This document shows, one piece after another, positions 4,444-10,338 of a stretch of DNA of 10,338 nucleotides. The stretch is from WLMZ01 sp037139095. Lineage in GTDB: Bacteria > Actinomycetota > Acidimicrobiia > Acidimicrobiales > Ilumatobacteraceae. The DNA lies in contig JBAXHD010000068.1 of assembly GCA_037139095.1 (NCBI GenBank), forward strand, positions 1 to 10,338, in the 5' to 3' direction. The position numbers were made by a program, and so were the translations under genes. Below the pieces are notes generated by a model, which did not search any database, was not told the origin of the DNA, and was given only the letters and a program-made list of their open reading frames with translations. Numbering within the stretch: position 1 is the stretch's first letter; every line of letters begins with the position of its first letter.

Positions 4444-6426
4444 GTGTCTATGACTGACACCCCCGGCACTGGCAAGTCGTCCAGCCAGCCATCCGCCAAC
4501 TACGGCGCCAAGGACATTCAGGTTCTTGAGGGCCTCGATCCCGTCCGCAAGCGCCCCGGCATGTACATCGGCTCCACTGGTCTTGCTGGCTTGCATCACT
4601 TGATCTGGGAAGTTGTCGACAACTCTGTCGATGAAGCGATGGCTGGGTATTGCACCCGCATCAACGTCACCTTGTTGGCCGATGGCGGTTGCCGCGTCGA
4701 CGACGACGGCCGCGGTATTCCGGTTGACCCATATCCATCGGGCCCGCACAAGGGCAAGAGCGCTGCCGAGGTTGTGCTCACCGTGTTGCACGCCGGCGGC
4801 AAGTTTGGTGGCGAGGGCTACAAGGTGTCGGGCGGTCTGCACGGCGTGGGCGTCAGCGTGGTCAACGCATTGAGCGAGAAGCTCATTGTCGAAGTCGACC
4901 GCGATGGCAACCATTACCAGCAGCTCTATGCCAAGGGTGGTCGTCCTCAAGACAAGATGTCCATTGTGGGCGATTCGCCAGCTCGCGGCCGCAAGACCGG
5001 CACATCTATTTCGTTCTGGCCCGATGGCGGCATCTTCCAGGCCGAGGGCACCACGTTCGTGGCTCGCACCGTGCTCGAGCGCTTGCAGACCATGGCCTTT
5101 CTCAACAAGGGCCTTGAGATCGTGTTCACCGACGAGCGCGCCGATCACCTGCAGACCGTTACGTATCAGTACCGCGGTGGCATCGTCGACTTCGTCAAGC
5201 ACCTCAACATCTCAAAGGAAGCCTTGTTCAGCAAGGTTGCCAACTACGAAGACTCCGACGATGCCGAGGGTCAGACCCTCGATATCGCGTTGCAATGGAA
5301 CACCGGTTACTACGAAGGCATTCACGGCTACGCCAACGGTATTTCAACCACCGAAGGCGGCATGCATGTCGAGGGCTTCAAGACCGCCCTCACCAGCGTG
5401 GTCAACAAGTACGCCCGTGCGAAGAACCTGCTCAAAGAAAAAGAAGACAACTTGCTCGGCGAAGACATTCGTGAGGGCATCACCGCAATCGTGTCGGTGA
5501 AGTTGCGTGAGCCACAGTTCGAGGGTCAGACCAAAGCCAAGCTCGGCAACGTGCCGATGCGTTCCTTTGTGCAAAAGGCAACCAACGAGCGTCTCGCCGA
5601 ATGGCTCGAAGAAAACCCCACCGAGGCCAACCGCATTGTCAAAAAGGCAATGGCTGCGGCGCAGGCTCGTGTTGCTGCAAAGAATGCGCGTAATGCAATT
5701 CGCCGCAAGACCGCTCTTGCCGGCGCCGGCATGCCCGACAAGCTCAAGGACTGCACCAGCGGCAACCCCGCCGAGAGCGAGTTGTTCATTGTTGAAGGCG
5801 ACTCGGCCGGTGGCACCGCACTCGACGCTCGCGACCCGCGCACCCAGGCGATCTTGCCCATCCGCGGCAAGATCCTCAACGTCGAGCGCGCCCGCCTCGA
5901 CAAGATGCTCAAGAACACCGAAGTGCAGACCCTCATCACCGCCATCGGTGGCGGTGTCGGCGACGAGTTCGATGCCGCGAAAGCCCGTTATCACAAGGTG
6001 ATTGTGTTGGCCGACGCCGATGTCGACGGCAGCCACATCCGCACCTTGCTGCTCACATTCTTCTTCCGCCAGATGCGGCCAATGGTCGAAGCCGGCTTTG
6101 TGTACATCGCTCAGCCACCGTTGTTCTCCACCGAAGTGTCGAAAGAAAAGGTCTACCTCAAAGACGATGCGGCGAAGACCAAGTTCTTGCTCGAGCGACC
6201 CAATCACAAAAAGGAATTCCAACGCCTCAAGGGTCTTGGCGAAATGGACTGGGAAGAACTGCGCGGCACCACCATGTCGGCCGACAGTCGCACCTTGCTC
6301 AAGGTCACCGTTGAAGAAGCCGCAATTGCCGACGACATCGTCAGCGTGCTGATGGGTGACGACGTCGAGAGCCGTAAGCACTTCATCCAGACCAACGCTA
6401 AAGACGTTCGCTTCCTGGACATCTAA
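4444..6426 (+). CDS. gyrB: DNA gyrase subunit B
   Basis: GyrB supplies the ATPase and TOPRIM parts of DNA gyrase (GyrA2B2), which introduces negative supercoils. The product is 660 residues. The GHKL ATPase domain has the catalytic Glu E56 in WEVVDN, N60, DDGRG with D87, and GGLHGVGVS from G130. The transducer contains FEGQTKAKLGN. The TOPRIM domain has EGDSAGG with catalytic E451 and DADVDG with D524, D526 and D528. The C-terminus, RKHFIQTNA, is typical. GTG at 4444 is chosen because GAGG (4434-4437) lies 6 bases upstream. ATG at 4450 is the alternative, and the open frame back to 4363 adds sequence unlike GyrB. The usual SAKQGR stretch after EGDSAGG reads TALDARDP (458-465), which is unusual. 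gyrA follows after 12 bases, so the two form an operon. Confidence 0.97.
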   Translation: MSMTDTPGTGKSSSQPSANYGAKDIQVLEGLDPVRKRPGMYIGSTGLAGLHHLIWEVVDNSVDEAMAGYCTRINVTLLADGGCRVDDDGRGIPVDPYPSGPHKGKSAAEVVLTVLHAGGKFGGEGYKVSGGLHGVGVSVVNALSEKLIVEVDRDGNHYQQLYAKGGRPQDKMSIVGDSPARGRKTGTSISFWPDGGIFQAEGTTFVARTVLERLQTMAFLNKGLEIVFTDERADHLQTVTYQYRGGIVDFVKHLNISKEALFSKVANYEDSDDAEGQTLDIALQWNTGYYEGIHGYANGISTTEGGMHVEGFKTALTSVVNKYARAKNLLKEKEDNLLGEDIREGITAIVSVKLREPQFEGQTKAKLGNVPMRSFVQKATNERLAEWLEENPTEANRIVKKAMAAAQARVAAKNARNAIRRKTALAGAGMPDKLKDCTSGNPAESELFIVEGDSAGGTALDARDPRTQAILPIRGKILNVERARLDKMLKNTEVQTLITAIGGGVGDEFDAAKARYHKVIVLADADVDGSHIRTLLLTFFFRQMRPMVEAGFVYIAQPPLFSTEVSKEKVYLKDDAAKTKFLLERPNHKKEFQRLKGLGEMDWEELRGTTMSADSRTLLKVTVEEAAIADDIVSVLMGDDVESRKHFIQTNAKDVRFLDI

Positions 6427-6438
6427 GGATCCACACAC

Positions 6439-8916
6439 ATGTCTGATACCCCCAACACTCCAACCGGTCCCGAAGACGACAGCGAAGACACATCGCTGTC
6501 GGTGCAGCCCATCTCGTTGCAAGACGAAATGGAGCGCAGCTTCCTCGACTACGCAATGTCGGTCATCATGGCTCGCGCCTTGCCCGACGTGCGCGACGGT
6601 CTCAAGCCTGTGCACCGCCGCATCATCTGGGACATGGAAGAGCAGGGCTTCCGTCCTGATCGTCCGTTCGTCAAGTCGGCTCGCGTCAGCGGCGACACGA
6701 TGGCCAAGTACCACCCGCACGGCGACGGCGCCATCTACGACGCCTTGGTGCGTATGGCTCAGCCGTTCTCGGTGCGTCACCCGCTCATCGACTTCCACGG
6801 CAACTACGGCTCGCCCGACTTTGGTCCTGCAGCCAGCCGATACACCGAGTGTCGCTTGCACCCGTTGGCAATGCAGTTGCTGGCCGACATCGACGAAGAA
6901 ACCGTCGACATGGTGGCCACCTATGACGGCAGCCGCGAAGAGCCCACGGTTCTTCCCGCTCGATTCCCTAACCTGCTGGTCAACGGCAGCCAAGGCATCG
7001 CGGTCGGTATGGCCACGAACATCCCGCCGCACAACTTGGGCGAGGTCATCGACGCAACCATCCACCTCATCGACAACCCAGAGGCCACCTCTGATGACTT
7101 GATGCGGTTTGTGTTGGGCCCCGACTTCCCAACGGGTGGTTCCATCTTGGGCCGCTCCGGCATCATCGACGCCTATCGCACCGGCCGCGGCAGCATCAAG
7201 ATGCGCGCCACCGCCAGCATCGAAGAGACCAAGCGCGGCGGCTACCACATCGTTGTTACCGAGCTTCCGTACCAGACCAGTTGCTCGGCGATCGCTGGGC
7301 GCATTCAAGAGTTGGTCGATGCCGGCGATCTCGATGGCATCTCCGATGTCAACGACGGTTCATCGGGTGGCAAGACCAACCTGATCATCTCGCTCAAGCG
7401 CGATGCCAACGCCAACGTGGTGCTCAACAACCTCTACAAGCTCACCCAATTGCAGACCAGCTTTGGCGTGAACATGGTGGCCCTTGTCGATGGCGTGCCG
7501 CGCACGCTCAACTTGGCCTCGGCGCTCAATGGCTACGTGAGCCACCAGGTCGAGGTCATCACCCGCCGCACGGTGTATCGCCTGCGTGTTGCGCGAGAGC
7601 GCGAGCACAAGGTGGAAGGCCGCATCAAGGCGCTCAACGTGATCGACGAGATCATTGCGCTCATTCGCTCGAGCGACGATGTTGCCGCTGCACGCGAAGG
7701 CCTGATGACCGCGCCGTTCGATTTCAGCGAGATTCAGGCGCAAGACATTCTCGAAATGCAGCTCCGTCAGCTCACTCGTTTGAGCCGCGTCGATCTCGAA
7801 CGCGAACTCGGCGAACTGCAAGAGCGCATCGTCGAGTTGCAGTCCATTTTGGATTCGCCCGAGAAGCTGCGCGGAGTGATCAAGAGCGAGATGCTCGCCA
7901 TCCGCGAAGAGTTCGCAACGCCTCGCAAGTGTGCGATCACACTCGACTCGGGCGAGATGAGCATCGAAGACCTCGTCGATGACAGCGAACTGGTCATCGT
8001 GATGACCGAAGCCCAATACGTGAAGGCCGTTCCAGCGGGCAGCTTCAAGACCCAGGGCCGTGGTGGGCGTGGCGTCAGCGGCGCCAAGCTGAAGTCTGAT
8101 GACTTGGTTCGCCATGTCATCTTCACCACGGCGCACGCGTTCTTGCTGTTCTTCAGCAACCGCGGCAAGGTCTATCGATTGCGCGCGATGGATATCCCCG
8201 AACGCGAACGCACAGCGAAGGGCATGCCCATCGTGAACCTGCTGCCGTTGCAGGTGGGCGAAACCATTCAGGCCATCATCGATACCCGCGACTTCGCCAG
8301 CGAGCGCTACCTGTTCTTCGCAACCAAGAAGGGCACGGTCAAGAAAACCTCGTTCAACGAGTACGACTCGAGCCGCCGCGATGGCCTGATTGCTATCAAC
8401 CTGCGCGACAACGACGAGCTGGTGCGAGTGATCGAGACCAGCGGCACCGACGATCTGTTCATGGTGAGCCGCGCCGGTATCACCATTCGTTTCAGCGAAG
8501 ACGAAGTGCGACCCATGGGCCGTTCAGCCGGTGGTGTGCGTGGCATGAAGATGAAGCCCGACGACGAAGTGGTCAGCGTCGATGTTGCCCGCGACGACAC
8601 GGCCATTTTGATGATCACCGAGTCGGGCTACGGCAAGCGCACGCAACTCGATCGCTTTAACCGTCAAGGTCGTGGTGGCCAAGGTGTCATCGGCATCAAG
8701 CTCACCGGCCGCAAGGGCAAGGTTGTTGCGGCCTTCATGGTGGGTCTCGACGACGACATCGTTGCCGTGTCGAGTGGTGGCGTGATGATTCGGATGAGTG
8801 TTCGCGAGATCAGCTCGCAGGGCAGAGATGCCACGGGCGTTCGCGTGATGAGCCTCGACGAAGGCCAAACCGTTGCCTCAGTGGCACCGATCTTGGCCTC
8901 GGATACCGAAGAGTAA
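6439..8916 (+). CDS. gyrA: DNA gyrase subunit A
   Basis: GyrA carries the breakage-reunion domain and the DNA-wrapping C-terminal pinwheel of gyrase. The 825 residues are normal length. The N-terminus up to about 22 is acidic and probably disordered, then LDYAMSVIMARALPDVRDGLKPVHRR-type sequence begins. The catalytic tyrosine is Y135 in ASRYTECRL. The quinolone-resistance region reads HPHGDGAIYD (92-101). Gly97 takes the place of E. coli Ser83 and Asp101 corresponds to Asp87. The C-terminal domain has a GyrA box, QGRGGRG at 539-545, which identifies gyrase rather than topoisomerase IV. A second box-like motif, QGRGGQG, lies at 743-749. AAGGAT lies 8 bases before the ATG. It is co-transcribed with gyrB. 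Confidence 0.97.
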   Translation: MSDTPNTPTGPEDDSEDTSLSVQPISLQDEMERSFLDYAMSVIMARALPDVRDGLKPVHRRIIWDMEEQGFRPDRPFVKSARVSGDTMAKYHPHGDGAIYDALVRMAQPFSVRHPLIDFHGNYGSPDFGPAASRYTECRLHPLAMQLLADIDEETVDMVATYDGSREEPTVLPARFPNLLVNGSQGIAVGMATNIPPHNLGEVIDATIHLIDNPEATSDDLMRFVLGPDFPTGGSILGRSGIIDAYRTGRGSIKMRATASIEETKRGGYHIVVTELPYQTSCSAIAGRIQELVDAGDLDGISDVNDGSSGGKTNLIISLKRDANANVVLNNLYKLTQLQTSFGVNMVALVDGVPRTLNLASALNGYVSHQVEVITRRTVYRLRVAREREHKVEGRIKALNVIDEIIALIRSSDDVAAAREGLMTAPFDFSEIQAQDILEMQLRQLTRLSRVDLERELGELQERIVELQSILDSPEKLRGVIKSEMLAIREEFATPRKCAITLDSGEMSIEDLVDDSELVIVMTEAQYVKAVPAGSFKTQGRGGRGVSGAKLKSDDLVRHVIFTTAHAFLLFFSNRGKVYRLRAMDIPERERTAKGMPIVNLLPLQVGETIQAIIDTRDFASERYLFFATKKGTVKKTSFNEYDSSRRDGLIAINLRDNDELVRVIETSGTDDLFMVSRAGITIRFSEDEVRPMGRSAGGVRGMKMKPDDEVVSVDVARDDTAILMITESGYGKRTQLDRFNRQGRGGQGVIGIKLTGRKGKVVAAFMVGLDDDIVAVSSGGVMIRMSVREISSQGRDATGVRVMSLDEGQTVASVAPILASDTEE

Positions 8917-8993
8917 ACCTCGCCTCTTGCGCTTCGTGCGCCGATCGTGGCCGTTGGCCATCTCAAGAACGGTTCGGCGCTCGGAGGTACAAC

Positions 8994-9335
8994 ATGGGGT
9001 CTTGTCGCGATTCACGGCAAACAGATTCGGGTCAAGCCGTGATGCTTGCGCTCTTGGCGGTGTCGCTGCTGATGGCTCTGGCATTAGGGGTCGCTCGACT
9101 AGCGGCGGGATTTGCTCAGGAAAGCGTCGCCCAGAACGCTGCTGACGCGGCAGCGCTTGCAGCAACATCTGGCGGAGCCTCCGAGGCCGCGTATGTCGCC
9201 CAGCTCAACGGCGCTCGGCTGCTGAGCTACTCGCGAGCCAGTAACGGCGAGCTGAGCGCGGCAGCAGTGACGGTCACCGTCACCGTCGAAGTGGCTGGGC
9301 ATCGGGCCACTGCCCGGGCTACTGATGGCCCATGA
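8994..9335 (+). CDS. TadE/TadG-like small membrane protein
   Basis: This 113-residue protein has a charged N-terminus (1-12) and one hydrophobic segment (about 15-38) that starts SGQAVMLALL. The alanine-rich motif QNAADAAALAA follows at 47-57. That arrangement is typical of TadE/TadG-like pilus-assembly N-terminal regions and of the short Rv3654c-like TadE proteins of Actinobacteria. The rest (about 58-113) would lie outside the membrane and ends in Val/Thr-rich beta-type sequence near 89-104. The classical prepilin cleavage pattern is not obvious. The start is well supported: GGAGG (8983-8987) lies 6 bases before the ATG. No other tad/flp gene is in the window. A secretion or pilus role is inferred from resemblance only. 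Confidence 0.72.
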   Translation: MGSCRDSRQTDSGQAVMLALLAVSLLMALALGVARLAAGFAQESVAQNAADAAALAATSGGASEAAYVAQLNGARLLSYSRASNGELSAAAVTVTVTVEVAGHRATARATDGP

Positions 9336-9382
9336 CCAATCGCAATAGTGGCCTTGGGCACCACCGAGGTAGCGGGGTTCTC

Positions 9383-9388
9383 TACACT
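9383..9388 (+). promoter_or_regulatory. Probable -10 element of a leaderless DUF3566 transcript
   Basis: TACACT fits the actinobacterial TANNNT -10 pattern and lies exactly 7 bases before the GTG at 9396. Transcription would then start at the G of the start codon. No Shine-Dalgarno sequence precedes this gene, which fits a leaderless mRNA. No clear -35 is visible at the usual spacing. Confidence 0.45.
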
Positions 9389-9395
9389 CACGGGA

Positions 9396-10253
9396 GTGAG
9401 CAAAGACCATCGTCGCAACGGTCCCGTGGGTGGCGACCCAGGTTTGATTCTTGGCGAATCGAGCCGCGTGACGCCAGCGGCGCCAGCGAGTCGCTCGGTA
9501 GATCCGCGCGAAGAGACCGAGGGTTGGCGTGGTCCGCAGCGATCAAGCAAGCGTCGCGCTGCTCGGGTCGACAATCAGGTGGCGCCTCCAGCGCAGCTAC
9601 CTCGCCTTGGCGCACCGGTGCAACCGGCCAATGATTCGGACACGGCCTGGGTGCCAACGGTGTTTGCCGAACCACCGGCTCCAGTTGAGCAACCCGAACT
9701 GCTGCAGCCGACTCAAGCGATGCCTGTGATAGCGATGGCAGAACCGGCACCAACGCCAGCGCCGGCACCAGCGCCGGCACCTCGTCAAGTGACCATCAGT
9801 AACAGCAGCAGCAAACGGCGAGCCCGCCGGCGCGTTCGCCGAGTGACGCGCGTCGTGCGCCACGTAGATCCGTGGAGCGTGTTCAAAGTGGCGCTCGCGT
9901 TCAGCGTGGTGCTGTACGGCGTGTGCCTGACGGCGGGCGTATTGCTCTGGAACGTGGCCTACACCACCGGCACCATCGACAATGTGCAGAAATTCTTCGA
10001 GTCGTTTGGTTGGAGCAGCTTCCGGTTCAAAGGCGGAGAGCTCTTTCACAATGCGTGGATCGCCGGCCTGTTCGCATGCGTGGGTCTCACCGGAATGGCC
10101 CTCTTGGCCGCGACTTTGTTCAATTTGATCACCGATTTGGTGGGTGGCATCCGCGTATCGGTGCTTGAAGAAGAAGTGGTCGAGCGTCATCCGGCCACCA
10201 CAAAACACCGGTCGGTTCACATTGCAGACAATTCTGTCGAAGATCGCAGTTGA
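9396..10253 (+). CDS. DUF3566 family transmembrane protein
   Basis: This is the actinobacterial membrane protein normally found just after gyrA (Rv0007 in Mycobacterium tuberculosis). Its function is not established. The 285 residues begin with a long region rich in Pro, Ala, Ser and Arg (1-140), probably disordered and cytoplasmic. A basic stretch and the family block RRVTRVVRHVDPW end at W160. Two membrane segments follow, about 165-188 and 220-242, and the conserved NLITDLVGGI at 243-252. The C-terminal tail is charged. The start is uncertain: GTG at 9396 has TACACT 7 bases upstream and suits a leaderless transcript, while GTG at 9348 would add 16 residues. Neither has a Shine-Dalgarno sequence. 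Family identity rests on the membrane half, because the N-terminal half is not conserved. Confidence 0.85.
   Translation: MSKDHRRNGPVGGDPGLILGESSRVTPAAPASRSVDPREETEGWRGPQRSSKRRAARVDNQVAPPAQLPRLGAPVQPANDSDTAWVPTVFAEPPAPVEQPELLQPTQAMPVIAMAEPAPTPAPAPAPAPRQVTISNSSSKRRARRRVRRVTRVVRHVDPWSVFKVALAFSVVLYGVCLTAGVLLWNVAYTTGTIDNVQKFFESFGWSSFRFKGGELFHNAWIAGLFACVGLTGMALLAATLFNLITDLVGGIRVSVLEEEVVERHPATTKHRSVHIADNSVEDRS
9756..9781 (+). repeat. 12-base tandem repeat coding for Pro-Ala
   Basis: CCAGCGCCGGCA occurs twice in a row (9756-9767 and 9768-9779), followed by two bases of a third unit. It encodes an alternating Pro-Ala stretch in the disordered half of the DUF3566 protein. Such repeats can change length by slippage, and multiples of 12 keep the frame. 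Confidence 0.7.
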
Positions 10254-10279
10254 GGTTCACCCCGTTGTCCCGATAACGT
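10250..10279 (+). promoter_or_regulatory. Possible promoter for tRNA-Ile
   Basis: TTGAGG (10250-10255) as -35 and TAACGT (10274-10279) as -10 are separated by 18 bases and lie just upstream of the tRNA. The -35 overlaps the end of the DUF3566 gene. Both hexamers are imperfect, so the call is tentative. The tRNA would start about 10 bases after the predicted transcription start. Confidence 0.35.
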
Positions 10280-10295
10280 GCGGTGCCCGACTCTC

Positions 10296-10338
10296 GGGGC
10301 TATAGCTCAGTCGGTTAGAGCGCATCCCTGATAAGGAT
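10296..10338 (+). tRNA. tRNA-Ile(GAT), partial, cut by window end
   Basis: The visible 43 bases fold as the 5' half of a tRNA. They comprise acceptor strand GGGGCTA (10296-10302), T8-A9, D stem GCTC (10305-10308) paired with GAGC (10318-10321), and D loop AGTCGGTTA. The anticodon stem starts CATCC (10323-10327), then C-T, the anticodon GAT (10330-10332), A-A and the returning GGAT. GAT reads isoleucine codons ATC and ATT. The 3' half lies beyond the window. tRNA-Ile after gyrA and DUF3566 is the common actinobacterial arrangement. Confidence 0.95.

Noticed and set aside
4423..5202. 259-codon open frame on the - strand at the start of gyrB
   Set aside because: It is a shadow of gyrB codon usage with no recognisable protein motif.
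5344..7308. 654-codon open frame on the - strand across gyrB and gyrA
   Set aside because: It lies wholly antisense to two well-identified gyrase genes, is low-complexity (Val, His, Asp, Ala rich) and has no domain or ribosome binding site I recognise. Codon bias in GC-rich coding DNA produces such frames.
7360..8136. 258-codon open frame on the - strand inside gyrA
   Set aside because: It is fully antisense to gyrA and compositionally like the other antisense shadows.
8948..8960. TGGCC/GGCCA hairpin between gyrA and the TadE-like gene
   Set aside because: It has a 5-base stem with a 3-base loop and no T-run, too weak to call a terminator.
9332..9634. 100-codon frame starting with an ATGA overlap at the TadE-like stop
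   Set aside because: The overlap looks like translational coupling, but the product is low-complexity Ser/Arg/Gly sequence and lies in a different frame from the clearly identified DUF3566 gene that covers the same bases.

Overview
The window is the replication-origin region of an actinobacterial chromosome. The gene order is dnaA - oriC - dnaN - recF - DUF721/DciA-like gene - gyrB - gyrA - TadE/TadG-like small membrane protein - DUF3566 membrane protein - tRNA-Ile(GAT). All genes lie on the + strand. The order, the DUF3566 gene and tRNA-Ile after gyrA, and GTG/TTGTCCACA-type signals point to Actinobacteria. GC content looks moderately high, but below that of streptomycetes, and the GyrA/GyrB sequences diverge from mycobacterial ones. 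Together with the TadE-like insertion this suggests a deep class such as Acidimicrobiia, possibly an aquatic lineage. That placement is inference and no phylogeny was run.

Layout. Bases 1-78 hold the dnaA leader, with a perfect palindrome built from two DnaA boxes. dnaA (79-1470) is followed by a 249-base non-coding origin (1471-1719). The origin holds at least five DnaA-box matches with at most one mismatch, one of them the perfect box TTATCCACA. An AT-rich stretch lies just downstream of the perfect box and is the likely unwinding element. Next come dnaN (1720-2814), a 35-base gap with a strong hairpin, recF (2850-3929) and, overlapping it by 4 bases, the DciA-like gene (3926-4228). A 215-base gap (4229-4443) holds inverted repeats and an extended -10 promoter, so the gyrase operon appears to have its own control. 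gyrB (4444-6426) and gyrA (6439-8916) are 12 bases apart. A 113-residue TadE/TadG-like protein (8994-9335) and the DUF3566 protein (9396-10253) follow, and the window ends inside tRNA-Ile.

How the parts work together: DnaA binds the origin boxes and melts the AT-rich element. The DciA-like protein probably helps load the replicative helicase. DnaN is the sliding clamp, RecF repairs gaps at stalled forks, and GyrA2B2 removes the positive supercoils made ahead of the fork. The two small membrane proteins at the end have no established part in this process.

This is a conserved core region. I see no mobile element, CRISPR array, defence island or clearly new multi-gene system. The points of interest are the origin architecture, the gyrB control region, family-atypical residues in both gyrase subunits, two starts without a Shine-Dalgarno sequence that look leaderless, and the lone TadE-like gene beside gyrase.
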